64,000 bases of DNA from Demequina phytophila (GCF_000971135.1 NZ_BBLW01000003.1:62001-126000), one strand, 5' to 3'. Positions 50,905 through 60,314 are shown, counted from the first letter of the stretch. Program-made: numbers and translations. The notes: generated from the letters alone by a model not told the origin.

Positions 50905-52173
50905 CTACGCGTCGTCTCGAGCCGGGAGCACATCGCGCACATGGGCCTCGAGATCCGCGCCCACATCGACCGACGACTGATAGAGCCACTGGATCTGGAG
51001 CCCGTCCCACAGCGCCACCAGCCACAGAGCCTCATGGTGGGGGTCCCGGTCCGATGGGAGGTCGCCGTCCTCGGCAGCGGCCCGAAACGCGGACTCAAGC
51101 GTCGCGACCGCCCTCGCATACCTGTCGGCGAAGTAGTCGTGCGCCGCATGCCGGTCCGGGATCGCCTCGCAGGCGAGCACGGTGTACAGCTCCACCAGGC
51201 CGCGCGCATGCGCGGAGTTCTGTCGCGCACCCTCCGCGATCGACATGAGGCCCTCGCGTGCGTTCATGTGCGATGTCCGCCCCACGTCGACCACGTTGCG
51301 GTGATCACGCTCGAGGAGCACCGCTCGCAGCAGCTCCTCCTTGCTCGCGAAATGGTGGAGCAACGCGGACTTCGTGATGCCCACGCTCTCGGCCAGCGCG
51401 CGCAACGACGTGGCGTCGTATCCGGCCTGGCTGAAGAGGACGATCGCACGATCGAGGATCTGCTGGCGCCGCACGCGTCCCACGGCGTAACCGGCCCGGA
51501 CCTGCCCTCCAGTGTCCCGAGGAGGCGCGAAGTCGAACGACACCGGCGAGCGACGAGGTTGCCGCGGCGGGAATCCCGCGCCGTGGGCACCGTACGCGGC
51601 GCGCATCGTCTCGCGGCGCGTGCGCAACGCTGCCGGGATGTCGACGTCCTCGCCCAGGTACGCACGCATGATCCGGAGCCCGTCGCGCGCCGCGATGAGC
51701 TCCCGCGCGGCCGCGCCCGGATCCCTCCCCGCGCCGAAGCCCCCGGCCTGTGCCGAGGCGATGAGCCGGTCCCGTAGATCTGCGACGTCGGCGGCGTAGC
51801 GATCGCGCATCTGTTCATGGAGCGGATGGCCCACCGATGTCGCCTCGCCCGCGATCGCCACGAGGAGCGAGTCGCGCGCGGTCGCCGCCGGGTCGTCGAC
51901 CCACGATTCGCCCCCGCCCTCGCCTACGGCCCCCGCACCCGCGGCCTCGAGATGGTGCGCGAGCACCGCCTCGAGAAGCTGGTCCTTCGAAGGGAAGTGC
52001 CGCAGAAGACCCGGTTGGCTCAGATCCGCCGCTGCCGCGACGTCGCGAAGCGAGACCGCACGATCACCGCGCTCGGAGTAGAGGCGCGACGCCGCAGCGA
52101 CGATGCGGGCGCGTGTCGCCGCACCCCTCGCGGAACGCGGTCGTCGGCCTACGCCCACCGCCTGCACGTCCAC
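50905..52173 (-). CDS. Tandem double-TetR regulator
   Basis: 422 residues with two complete TetR proteins in a row. The first HTH is YSERGDRAVSLRDVAAAADL with LRHFPSKDQLLEAVL; the second, near residue 240, is FSQAGYDATSLRALAESVGI with LHHFASKEELLRAVL. Each is followed by its own helical ligand domain. TetR proteins normally dimerise, so this chain could form an internal dimer. It faces the MFS-GH3 operon. Several GTG starts lie at 52158-52173, and 52167 has the best ribosome-site spacing. Confidence 0.82.
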   Translation of the reverse strand: MDVQAVGVGRRPRSARGAATRARIVAAASRLYSERGDRAVSLRDVAAAADLSQPGLLRHFPSKDQLLEAVLAHHLEAAGAGAVGEGGGESWVDDPAATARDSLLVAIAGEATSVGHPLHEQMRDRYAADVADLRDRLIASAQAGGFGAGRDPGAAARELIAARDGLRIMRAYLGEDVDIPAALRTRRETMRAAYGAHGAGFPPRQPRRSPVSFDFAPPRDTGGQVRAGYAVGRVRRQQILDRAIVLFSQAGYDATSLRALAESVGITKSALLHHFASKEELLRAVLLERDHRNVVDVGRTSHMNAREGLMSIAEGARQNSAHARGLVELYTVLACEAIPDRHAAHDYFADRYARAVATLESAFRAAAEDGDLPSDRDPHHEALWLVALWDGLQIQWLYQSSVDVGADLEAHVRDVLPARDDA

Positions 52174-52305
52174 CCCCTTGCCCGCACCCGATGGGCGCGG
52201 CTCTCGCGCCGGGCTCTCGATGTTATCGATCGGCCCGTGTTGACACTGTACCCGGCCCGCTCAGCAGGCATCGGCAGCGGTAGATCGACGCCGGCACACC
52301 TCACC

Positions 52306-52334
52306 TTGCGGTTATCAGGTGGTCTGTTTATAGT
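52306..52334 (+). promoter_or_regulatory. Promoter of the MFS-GH3 operon
   Basis: TTGCGG (52306-52311), a 17-nt spacer, TATAGT (52329-52334). A CACCT/AGGTG inverted pair (52302-52321) overlaps the -35, and ATGCG/CGCAT flank 52340-52361; both could be operator sites for the double-TetR protein. The rest of 52174-52425 holds no gene. Confidence 0.65.
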
Positions 52335-52425
52335 TTTCATGCGGTCGGTATTGGTCGCATCGCGGGCAACGTGGCTCGCGATCCACGAGGCGGCACCGTG
52401 GCCGCCTCCCGCGAAAGGAAGTTCG

Positions 52426-53727
52426 ATGACAGAGTTGTCACCCACCGCCCCGGTCGTCGGCGACGATGCCGCGGTTGCGATCCCGCACTCGACGCCGCCT
52501 CGTGCCGCTCGGGGCTACGCGCCCGGGCTCGCCTCCGTGACGTTCGCGATGATGCTGGTGCTGCTCACACCCGTGATGGTCACCATGGCCTTCAAGATGC
52601 AGCACATCTCGTCCACCACCGAGGAAGCGACGGCCAACCTCGGTCTCGTGCTGGGTGTCGGCGCGCTCTTCGCCTTGGTCGCCAATCCGCTCGCGGGTCG
52701 GCTCTCGGACCGCACCACCTCGCGGTGGGGCATGCGGCGGCCCTGGATCCTCGGCGGCGCGATCGTCGGGCTCGGCGCGTCCGCGCTGATCGGCGCGGCA
52801 ACCTCCGTGTGGGTCGTGCTCGTCGCATGGTGCCTGCTCCAAGCGTCGATGAACGCCGTGCTCGCCGCGGCTAACGCGACGCTGCCCGACCAGGTCCCGG
52901 CCGAGTCGCGCGGCAAGGTCTCTGGAATCGTCGGCATCATGACACCGCTTGCGGTCCTCGCGGGAACCTCCCTCACCAACTTCATCGCGGACGACCTGGT
53001 GCGGTTCGTCGTCCCCGCCCTGGTCGGGACCATCCTTGCCGTGCTGTTCGCCCTGGTCTTGAAGGATCGTCGCCTGACCGAGCGCCCCACGCAGCGTTTC
53101 ACGGTGGGCCAGTTCTTCGGCTCCTTCGTCTTCAACCCCGTCAAGCACCCTGACTTCGGATGGACCTGGCTGACCAAGTTCCTCATCATGTTCGGGTATG
53201 CGGGGGTGGCGACCTTCCTGCCGTTCTACCTCGTGGACCGGTTCGGCCTCGACGAGCAGGCCGCGATCTCGACCATCCTGATGGCGAACCTCGCGGGTAT
53301 GGCGGCCATGGTCGTCTCGAGCCCTCTGGGCGGCCTGCTCAGCGACCGTACGGGCAAGCGGCGCATCTTCGTCACCGCGGCCGGCATCATCATGGTCGTG
53401 GGCCTGGTCATCCTCGCGTTCGCGCCCACCGTCGGCGTGCTCATCGCCGCGCAGGCGATCATCGGCTTCGGCGCGGGCTCGTTCTTCTCGGTCGACCTCG
53501 CCCTCGCCACCCAAGTGCTCCCCAACCCCCAGGACACGGCCAAGGATCTGGGCGTGCTCAACATGGCCAACGCACTGCCTCAGTCGATCGCGCCCGCGAT
53601 CGCACCCGCGATCATCGCCTTCGGCGCGACCACCGCGCTCGGCGGCTACACCACCTGGTACCTCTTCGGCGCGCTGATCGCGCTCGCCGGCGCGGTGCTC
53701 GTCTACCGAATCAAGGGAGTCGCATGA
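52426..53727 (+). CDS. MFS transporter (sugar:cation symporter-like)
   Basis: 433 residues, twelve membrane segments. RLSDRTTSRWGMRRPWI and GLLSDRTGKRRIF are the two A-like loops, and LPNPQDTAKDLGVLNMANAL matches the LPNxxxxxKDLGxLN motif of GPH/SLC45-like sugar porters. A close relative is at 59049. It is translated together with the GH3 gene (ATGA overlap), so it probably imports the glycoside that GH3 splits. ATG 52426 follows AAAGGAA. Confidence 0.86.
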   Translation: MTELSPTAPVVGDDAAVAIPHSTPPRAARGYAPGLASVTFAMMLVLLTPVMVTMAFKMQHISSTTEEATANLGLVLGVGALFALVANPLAGRLSDRTTSRWGMRRPWILGGAIVGLGASALIGAATSVWVVLVAWCLLQASMNAVLAAANATLPDQVPAESRGKVSGIVGIMTPLAVLAGTSLTNFIADDLVRFVVPALVGTILAVLFALVLKDRRLTERPTQRFTVGQFFGSFVFNPVKHPDFGWTWLTKFLIMFGYAGVATFLPFYLVDRFGLDEQAAISTILMANLAGMAAMVVSSPLGGLLSDRTGKRRIFVTAAGIIMVVGLVILAFAPTVGVLIAAQAIIGFGAGSFFSVDLALATQVLPNPQDTAKDLGVLNMANALPQSIAPAIAPAIIAFGATTALGGYTTWYLFGALIALAGAVLVYRIKGVA

Positions 53728-55526
53728 TGACCAACAACGAGATCTCACCCGAGCAAGCCGACCGGCCCTGGCTCGACGGCACGCTGAGCGTGGATGCGCG
53801 TGTCGACCTCCTGCTCGACGCGATGATGCTCGAGGAGAAGGCCGGGCTGCTCTTCCACACCATGCTTCCGGTCGGCGACCTCGACGAGGTCAACCCGATG
53901 ATGCCCCTGCCGACCGGGCGTCAGCTCGTCGTCGAGCGGCACATGTCGCACTTCAACGTCCTCGGGGCGGCGCCGACCGGCCGAGACATGGCAGCGTGGC
54001 ACAACGCGCTCCAGCGGTTGGCGGCATCGACGCGCCTGGGCATTCCGGTGACGCTCTCGAGCGATCCGCGGCATTCGTTCAGCGACAACCCGGGCGCCGC
54101 GATCGCAGCAGGACCGTTCTCCCAGTGGCCGGAGGCGCTCGGCCTCGCGGCCATCGGCGACGAGGACACGGTCGAGCAGTTCGCCGCGATCGCACGCCAG
54201 GAGTACACCGCGGTGGGCCTCCGCGTCGCCCTCCACCCCCAGGTCGATCTCGCCACCGAGCCCCGCTGGGCACGCCAGGTGGCGACATTCGGCGAGGACG
54301 TCGAGCTCGCATCGCGCCTCGGCGCCGCGTACATCAAGGGCTTCCAGGGCACGACGTTCGGGCCGGGCTCGGTCGCGACGATGACGAAGCACTTCCCCGG
54401 CGGGGGTCCTCAGAAGGACGGCGAGGACCCGCACTTCGCGTACGGTCGCGAGCAGGTCTACCCCGGCGGGCAGTTCGAGCTGCACCTCAAGCCGTTCGAG
54501 GCAGCCTTCGAGGCCGGAACACGGCAGGTGATGCCGTACTACGGCATGCCCGTCGGCACCGAGTACGAAGAGGTGGGCTTCGGCTTCAACAAGTCGGTCA
54601 TCACCGGGCTCCTGCGCGAGCGCTACGGATTCGACGGGCTCGTCTGCACCGACTGGGGAATCATCAGTGACGCGGTGGTCTTCGGCGATCCCCACCCGGC
54701 GCGAGCCTGGGGAGTCGAGCACCTCACGCCATCCGAGCGCATCGCGAAGGTCCTGGATGCAGGCGCCGACCAGTTCGGCGGCGAGGCCTGCCCCGAGCTG
54801 CTGATCGACCTGGTGTCTTCGGGCGCGGTCACTGAGACCCGACTCGACGAGTCCGCCAGGAGGATCCTGCGCGAGAAGTTCGAGCTCGGACTCTTCGAGA
54901 ACCCATACGTCGACGAGGACGTCGCCGACGAGATCGTCGGCAGCGCCGAGTTCCGCGCGGCAGGTGAGGCCGCGCAGCGCGCATCCATCACCGTCCTGAC
55001 CAACGGGCGACCTGCCGACGGCGGCGCACCTGCGCTCCCGCTTCCCCGCGGCCTTCGAATCTACGTCGAGGGGATCGCGCCCGAGACTGCGGCGCTCTAC
55101 GGCGAGGTGGTGGAGCGGCCAGAGCACGCCGAGCTCTCGATCATCCGCCTGCAGGCACCGTATGAGGCGCGTTCGACCGTGTTCGAGAGCTTCTTCCACG
55201 CCGGTTCGCTCGAGTTCCCCGAGGACGTGATCTCGCACGTCCGGTCCATCGCAGCGACCGTCCCGACTGTCGTCGACGTCTTCGTCGATCGTCCGGCGAT
55301 CCTCGAGCCGATCGCGGAGGTCGCGGCGGCGCTCACCGTCAACTGGGGCGCGAGCGCGCACGCGCTGCTCGATGTGCTGACGGGCGCGTGCGCGACAGCG
55401 GGACGCCTCCCGTTCGACCTGCCCCGCTCCATGGACGCTGTTGCGCAGTCGCGTCCCGACGTGCCGTTCGATACCGCCGATCCGCTGTTCCGGTGCGGTC
55501 ACGGGCTCGTGCTCGCGCGGGCCTGA
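53724..55526 (+). CDS. Glycoside hydrolase family 3
   Basis: 600 residues, GH3 N- and C-domains. TKHFPGGGPQKDG and the nucleophile D310 in GLVCTDWG are characteristic; the N-terminal LSSDPRHSF also fits. There is no signal peptide and no fibronectin-like third domain, so it works in the cytosol on imported beta-glycosides (glucoside, xyloside or similar). The acid/base Glu is not placed. ATG 53724 overlaps the MFS stop, AAGGGA upstream. Confidence 0.88.
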   Translation: MMTNNEISPEQADRPWLDGTLSVDARVDLLLDAMMLEEKAGLLFHTMLPVGDLDEVNPMMPLPTGRQLVVERHMSHFNVLGAAPTGRDMAAWHNALQRLAASTRLGIPVTLSSDPRHSFSDNPGAAIAAGPFSQWPEALGLAAIGDEDTVEQFAAIARQEYTAVGLRVALHPQVDLATEPRWARQVATFGEDVELASRLGAAYIKGFQGTTFGPGSVATMTKHFPGGGPQKDGEDPHFAYGREQVYPGGQFELHLKPFEAAFEAGTRQVMPYYGMPVGTEYEEVGFGFNKSVITGLLRERYGFDGLVCTDWGIISDAVVFGDPHPARAWGVEHLTPSERIAKVLDAGADQFGGEACPELLIDLVSSGAVTETRLDESARRILREKFELGLFENPYVDEDVADEIVGSAEFRAAGEAAQRASITVLTNGRPADGGAPALPLPRGLRIYVEGIAPETAALYGEVVERPEHAELSIIRLQAPYEARSTVFESFFHAGSLEFPEDVISHVRSIAATVPTVVDVFVDRPAILEPIAEVAAALTVNWGASAHALLDVLTGACATAGRLPFDLPRSMDAVAQSRPDVPFDTADPLFRCGHGLVLARA

Positions 55527-55543
55527 TCGGCAGTCGCGATGAA

Positions 55544-55583
55544 CGCCTGGGCGGAGGGCAAGGGAGTCTCCTCCGCCCAGGCG
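55544..55583 (+). terminator. Hairpin after the GH3 gene
   Basis: CGCCTGGGCGGAG (55544-55556) and its exact complement (55571-55583), 14-nt loop, 18 nt past the GH3 stop. There is no T-tract. 55584-55699 beyond it shows nothing. Confidence 0.7.
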
Positions 55584-55699
55584 AAAATCACCGGCCGCGC
55601 GACCACCAGCGGCGCGCACGGACACGCATGCCTGCACGGCGGCGCTTTCCCGACATCGCAACGCTTCCGTCGAGGGTCCGGTCTGCGTCGAACCTGACC

Positions 55700-56317
55700 C
55701 TAGGCCTCGGCGCCACGCACGCTGTGGGCTCTCGACGGAGCCGAGACCGCGATCCGCTCGACCGCGCGCACCACCTCGGCCGGGTCACGAGGTTCCGCAT
55801 CCAGCGCGCGATGGATGGTGAGGCCCTCGATGAGCGCGTCGAGCTGCCGCGCAGTCTCGGGATCGAAGTGCCGCTCGAGCGCCGCGCGACTGCGTGCCAT
55901 CCAAGCGGAGGTGATGGTCCGGTACTCGGGGCGACGAGCAGCAAGGGTGTAGAGCTCGTGGGTGAGCACCAGGTCGCGAGCGCTGCCGAACACGTCCTCG
56001 ATGACGATCGCGACGACCGCCGCCCGGGCCGAGGCCAGGTCGGTGGCCGTCGCCATGCGCCCTGCGAACTGCTGGCTGACACCCATGGCGAAACGGGTGA
56101 ACGCCTCGCGCAGGAGATCGTCCATGCCGGCGAAGTAGTAGGTCATCGAGCCGAGTGGCACGCCAGCCGCCTCGGCGACCTTGCGATGGGTCGTCCCCGC
56201 GACGCCGACCTCGGCGATCACGCCGAGGCACGCGTCGATGATGCGGTCACGCCGGTCCGGATCGTTCCGCCGCCCCAAGCGCGTGCCGGGCGGCGCCGCC
56301 TCATGCGCCATCGGCAT
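55700..56317 (-). CDS. TetR-family regulator (sugar acetyltransferase unit)
   Basis: About 205 residues. HTH: VIAEVGVAGTTHRKVAEAAGVPLGSMTYYFAGMDDLLREAF, with the YYF turn as in TetR proteins that read YYFxxxxDLL. ATG 56317 or 56311 overlaps the acetyltransferase stop, so it is translated with it. A palindrome at 56916-56937 at the divergent promoter is its probable site; MFS 57000 and the acetyltransferase would be its targets. Confidence 0.85.
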   Translation of the reverse strand: MPMAHEAAPPGTRLGRRNDPDRRDRIIDACLGVIAEVGVAGTTHRKVAEAAGVPLGSMTYYFAGMDDLLREAFTRFAMGVSQQFAGRMATATDLASARAAVVAIVIEDVFGSARDLVLTHELYTLAARRPEYRTITSAWMARSRAALERHFDPETARQLDALIEGLTIHRALDAEPRDPAEVVRAVERIAVSAPSRAHSVRGAEA

Positions 56318-56897
56318 CGCCGATCGTGCGAACGACGCGCGCGGGGTTGCCGACCGCGATGACGTTCGCGGGAATGTCCTTGGTGACCACCGACCCCGCA
56401 CCGATGACGCTGTTGTCCCCGATGGTGACGCCGGGGCAGACGATCACACCACCGCCAAGCCACACATTGTCGCCGATGGTGATGGGCTTCGCGGCCTCGA
56501 GCTTGTCGCGTCGCGGCTGGGGGTCGATGGGGTGCGTGGGGGTGAGCAGCTGGACGTTCGGACCGATCTGGCAGTCCTCGCCGATGGTGATCGCGGCGAC
56601 ATCGAGCGCGCAGAGGTTGTAGTTGATGAAGGTCCGCGCGCCGATGTGGATGTTCTCCCCGTAGTCGACGAACAGCGGCGCGTTGACGTGCGCGTCCTCA
56701 CCGAGGGTGCCGAGAAGGTCGCCCAACACCTCGCGCGCGCCGGGATCACCGGCGACGGACGCCCGGTGGTAGGCATCGGCAAGCTGGACGCCGCGCTGGT
56801 GGAGCCGAGCGTTCTCAGGGTCGTCGGCGATGTAGAGATCTCCGTCGAGCATGCGCTCTCGATTCGTACGGGGGTCGCCCGCGAAGTAGTCCGCCAT
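56301..56897 (-). CDS. Maltose/galactoside O-acetyltransferase (left-handed beta-helix)
   Basis: 198 residues with the hexapeptide-repeat pattern (ITIGEDCQIGPNVQLLTPTHPIDP, ITIGDNVWLGGGVIVCPGVTIGDNSVIGAGSVV), acetyl-CoA dependent. The N-terminal MADYFAGDPRTNRERMLDGDLYI is the usual maltose acetyltransferase cap. It acetylates the 6-OH of glucosides or galactosides, possibly to detoxify non-metabolised sugars. ATG 56897 has TACGGT at 56904-56909, 6 nt upstream, so leaderless. Confidence 0.9.
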   Translation of the reverse strand: MADYFAGDPRTNRERMLDGDLYIADDPENARLHQRGVQLADAYHRASVAGDPGAREVLGDLLGTLGEDAHVNAPLFVDYGENIHIGARTFINYNLCALDVAAITIGEDCQIGPNVQLLTPTHPIDPQPRRDKLEAAKPITIGDNVWLGGGVIVCPGVTIGDNSVIGAGSVVTKDIPANVIAVGNPARVVRTIGDADGA

Positions 56898-56915
56898 CGC
56901 ACCACCGTAGCATTT

Positions 56916-56937
56916 AATGTGTACAAACGTACTCATT
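56916..56937. promoter_or_regulatory. TetR-type palindrome at divergent promoters
   Basis: AATGTGTAC-AAAC-GTACTCATT: the two 9-bp arms match with one mismatch. It lies directly upstream of the -10 of the acetyltransferase (TACGGT, minus) and before TACGGT at 56944 for the plus-strand MFS gene. Confidence 0.6.
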
Positions 56938-56999
56938 TGCCGGTACGGTGGTGGCCGCTACGCCTCGCCTCACGCCCTCCCGGAAGTCACACTCACACC

Positions 57000-58226
57000 A
57001 TGTACGCACTCCTGCTCTCGATCATCTACGTCGCCTTCGTCAGCCTCGGCCTGCCCGACTCGCTGATCGGGGCGGGCTGGCCCGTCATGCACGGCGATCT
57101 GGGCGTACCCGTGGGCTTCGCGGGCATCCTGACGATGATCATCGCGGCCGGCACCATCGTGTCGAGCCTGCTGTCCGAGAGGCTCACGCACCGGTTCGGG
57201 GTTGGCCTCATCACCGCGATCAGCGTCGGCATGACCGCGGCGGCCATGTTCGGATTCTCGGTGTCGGGCGAGTTCTGGATGCTCTGCCTGTGGGCGATCC
57301 CGTACGGCCTCGGCGCGGGCGCGGTCGACGCAGCACTCAACAACTACGTGGCATTGCACTACGCGGCGAAGCACATGAACTGGCTCCACAGCTGCTGGGG
57401 AGTCGGCGCCTCGATCAGCCCGTTCATCATGAGCTACGCCCTCGGCGCGAATCTTGGCTGGTCCGGCGCCTACCGCACCGTCGGCATCATTCAGGCCACC
57501 CTCACGATCCTGCTGCTCCTCAGCGTCACCCTCTGGACGCGCGTCAATCCCACCCGCCGCGACAGCGAGCCCACAGCCGCCACCGACGACGCGACCCCGC
57601 GCAAGCACGTCCCCCTGGGCACGGCATTGCGCATCCCCGGGGTGCCGCTGATCCTCGGCGCCTTCTTTGCCTACTGCGCAGTCGAGTCCACCGCGATCCT
57701 GTGGGCGTCCACCTATCTGGTCACCGATCGCGGCGTGGACGCCGCGACCGCCGCCGCGTTCGCCTCGCTCTTCCTCCTGGGCATCACCGGGGGACGGTTC
57801 CTGGCCGGATTCGTCGCCGACCGGATCGGCGACCGCCTGCTCATCCGCGGCGGCTTCATCACCGTCGCGGTGGGCGTCGCGCTGATCGCGCTGCCGCTCC
57901 CCACGGACGTGTTCGCCCTGGCAGGCCTGGTTCTCGCCGGGCTCGGCAGCGCCCCCATCTATCCGGCGATCATCCACTCCACGCCGGTGAACTTCGGACG
58001 CCGCAACTCGCAGGCGATCATCGGCATCCAGATGGCGGCCGCGTACACCGGCTCGACCCTGGCGCCTCCGGTGTTCGGCGCCCTGTCGTCGTGGGTCGGC
58101 ATGTGGACCTTCCCGCTCTTCCTCGCCGGCCTCGTGGCGTTGGGCCTGGTCATGTCCGAGCGCCTCAACCGCCGCATCGCGGCCGGGAGCGCCGCTGTCG
58201 AGGCCGACGCCACGTCACCCGCCTGA
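57000..58226 (+). CDS. FHS-type MFS transporter (fucose permease-like)
   Basis: 408 residues, twelve membrane segments. SLGLPDSLIGAGWPVM in TM1, AALNNYVALHYAAKHMNWLHSCWGVGAS in TM4-5 and GSAPIYPAIIHSTP in TM10 are hallmarks of the fucose/glucose:H+ symporter group. ATG 57000 has a weak GGAAG site. It faces the acetyltransferase-TetR pair, with a palindromic operator in the 100-nt gap, so all three form one unit for uptake of an unknown sugar. Confidence 0.87.
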   Translation: MYALLLSIIYVAFVSLGLPDSLIGAGWPVMHGDLGVPVGFAGILTMIIAAGTIVSSLLSERLTHRFGVGLITAISVGMTAAAMFGFSVSGEFWMLCLWAIPYGLGAGAVDAALNNYVALHYAAKHMNWLHSCWGVGASISPFIMSYALGANLGWSGAYRTVGIIQATLTILLLLSVTLWTRVNPTRRDSEPTAATDDATPRKHVPLGTALRIPGVPLILGAFFAYCAVESTAILWASTYLVTDRGVDAATAAAFASLFLLGITGGRFLAGFVADRIGDRLLIRGGFITVAVGVALIALPLPTDVFALAGLVLAGLGSAPIYPAIIHSTPVNFGRRNSQAIIGIQMAAAYTGSTLAPPVFGALSSWVGMWTFPLFLAGLVALGLVMSERLNRRIAAGSAAVEADATSPA

Positions 58227-58273
58227 CGCGAACCTCCACGCTCGCAGGGTGACCCGACCCCCGCATCGTCCCG

Positions 58274-58918
58274 TCAGCGCAACCCGTCCCATTCGGGCCC
58301 ACCGAACAGGGTGCGCGCGGCGCGCCCCCACAGGTCCGCCATGGACTCGTCCGGGTCGGTGAGCGACTGCAGCTCGACGCCGTCCATCTCGCAGAAGGCG
58401 GTGCGCAGCAGGTCGTCGAACGCCGCGGGATCCTCGAAGCGAGGGGGCAACCGCCACTGCACCGTCCTCATCGCCTCGAGCAGCCGCTGGTGGCGGCGCG
58501 CGTAATACGCGTGGGCGGGATGCGAAGGGTCGTGCGCCTCCACGGCGAGCCGCACGAACAGCGTGACGAGCTCGGGCCGCGCGACGTTCTCGGCGATGGT
58601 GGTCGCCAGGAAGGCGGGCAGGCTGAGGCGCCCCTCCGCATCGGGGGCTCCTGCGGCGCGCAGGCGCGCCGCGATCGAGGCGTCGTCCGCGAAGTCGTCG
58701 TAGTAGGTCTCGATGATCAGGGCGAGCAGGTCGTCCCTGCTGCGCACGTGGTGGTTGAGGCCGGGGAGGGTGAGCCCGACCGCGTCGGCGACCGTCTGCA
58801 TCGACACGCCGTACGACCCGTAGCGGGCGACCAGCTCCGCGCCCTTCTCGGCGATCTGCCGTCGCCGCGCGTCGACGGACATGCGCGTGCGCGTGTGGAT
58901 CGGCGTCGTCGAGGTCAC
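58274..58918 (-). CDS. TetR-family regulator (arabinoside unit)
   Basis: 214 residues. HTH: VARYGSYGVSMQTVADAVGLTLPGLNHHVRSRDDLLALII, a TetR domain with LNHHV in the recognition turn. GTG 58918 has CACAAT 6 nt upstream (58925-58930), so likely leaderless. Divergent from the MFS-GH51 operon, whose promoter region it presumably controls. Local carbohydrate regulation by TetR and not LacI is noteworthy. Confidence 0.85.
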   Translation of the reverse strand: MTSTTPIHTRTRMSVDARRRQIAEKGAELVARYGSYGVSMQTVADAVGLTLPGLNHHVRSRDDLLALIIETYYDDFADDASIAARLRAAGAPDAEGRLSLPAFLATTIAENVARPELVTLFVRLAVEAHDPSHPAHAYYARRHQRLLEAMRTVQWRLPPRFEDPAAFDDLLRTAFCEMDGVELQSLTDPDESMADLWGRAARTLFGGPEWDGLR

Positions 58919-58962
58919 GCGCACATTGTGGCACGCGCGCACGTCGCGGCTCGCGAAAGAAT

Positions 58963-58992
58963 TTGACACCTGTCTATGGGTTACCGTATATC
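58963..58992 (+). promoter_or_regulatory. Promoter of the MFS-GH51 operon
   Basis: TTGACA (58963-58968), 18 nt, TATATC (58987-58992). An imperfect palindrome TATCTCT/AGAGGTA around CAAGTA sits just downstream (58989-59008) and may be the operator of the divergent TetR regulator. Confidence 0.65.
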
Positions 58993-59048
58993 TCTCAAGT
59001 AAGAGGTAGCGCGACGCCGCGCATGCCACAGGTCAAAGGAGATCCTTC

Positions 59049-60314
59049 GTGTCTCAGCAGGTCGCCGCTCCGGCGCAGGCCCACGGTCCGGTGCGGATCA
59101 GCCGCATCCAGTCGATCCGCTACTCCAGCGCGTTCTTCGTCTTCTCGCTGTGCTGGATGCTCGCCCTGTCGATCATCGCCGCGGTGCTCCTCCCGCAGCG
59201 CCTCACCGAGATCGCCCCGGACGACAAGGTCGCGATCGCGGGCATCCTCAACTCCGCGACCGCGCTCGTGTCGCTCGTGTCCAACCTGGTGGTCGGCAAC
59301 CTGTCCGACCGCACCCGGTCCATCTTCGGCCGTCGCACCCCGTGGATCGCGACCGGTGGCCTGCTGGGCGGCGTCAGCCTCTTCGCCATCGGGATCCTGC
59401 CGAGCGCGTGGGCCATCGGCGTCGCGTACTGCCTCGCGATGATCGGCCTCAACATGATGATCGCCCCCGCGATCGCGGCACTGTCGGACCGCGTCCCCGA
59501 GACGTCGCGCGGCACCATGTCCGCGTTCTTCGCGGCGGGCACGCTCGCCGGAAACGCCCTCGGCACCCTGATCGGCGCGCAGTTCATCACGATGCAGATG
59601 CCCGGCTTCATCCTGTCCGGCGTGGTGATGGCGGTGGCCGGCATCGCGACCGTGATCCTGTGGCCCAAGGAGCCCTCCTCGAAGGACCTCCCCAAGGCGA
59701 GTTCGGACCTGCGCTCGATCCTCACGTCCTTCCGGCCGCCCCGCAACGCGCCCGACTTCTGGAACGCGTTCATCGGCCGCTCGCTGCTGATCTTCAGCTA
59801 CTACATGATCCTCAACTACCAGCTGTACATCCTGCAGGACTACATCGGCCTGTCCACCGAGGACTCCGCCGCGACCATCTCCACCATGTCGCTGGTCCTG
59901 CTCGTGGTCTCGGCCGTCTCGGCGCTGACCGCGGGACCCATCTCCGACAAGATCGGCCGCCGCAAGGTCCCCGTCGTGGCCGCCAGCATCCTGCTCGCGA
60001 TCGGCTACGCGCTGCCGTGGATCATGCACAACGCGTGGGGCATGATCCTGTTCGCTGCGATCGGCGGATTCGGATACGGGATGTACGGCTCGGTCGACCA
60101 GGCGCTCAACGTCGACGTCCTGCCCAACGCGGAGGAGGCGGGCAAGGACCTCGGCATCCTCAACATGGCCACCACCCTCGGCCAGATGGTCGGACCCATC
60201 GCGACCTCGATCATCGTGACGGCCATCGGCGGCTACAGCGCGGTGTTCCCGATCGCGATCGGGCTCGTGGTCGCCGCCTGCGTCTTCATCATGCGGATCC
60301 GCTCCGTCCGCTGA
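59049..60314 (+). CDS. MFS transporter (sugar:cation symporter-like)
   Basis: 421 residues, twelve membrane segments; NLSDRTRSIFGRRTPWI and the LPNAEEAGKDLGILNMATTL motif make it a relative of the transporter at 52426. It precedes a cytosolic-type GH51 enzyme, so it likely brings in arabino-oligosaccharides. The start is GTG 59049 with AAAGGAG 8 nt upstream. The 42-nt gap to the GH51 ATG indicates co-transcription. Confidence 0.87.
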   Translation: MSQQVAAPAQAHGPVRISRIQSIRYSSAFFVFSLCWMLALSIIAAVLLPQRLTEIAPDDKVAIAGILNSATALVSLVSNLVVGNLSDRTRSIFGRRTPWIATGGLLGGVSLFAIGILPSAWAIGVAYCLAMIGLNMMIAPAIAALSDRVPETSRGTMSAFFAAGTLAGNALGTLIGAQFITMQMPGFILSGVVMAVAGIATVILWPKEPSSKDLPKASSDLRSILTSFRPPRNAPDFWNAFIGRSLLIFSYYMILNYQLYILQDYIGLSTEDSAATISTMSLVLLVVSAVSALTAGPISDKIGRRKVPVVAASILLAIGYALPWIMHNAWGMILFAAIGGFGYGMYGSVDQALNVDVLPNAEEAGKDLGILNMATTLGQMVGPIATSIIVTAIGGYSAVFPIAIGLVVAACVFIMRIRSVR

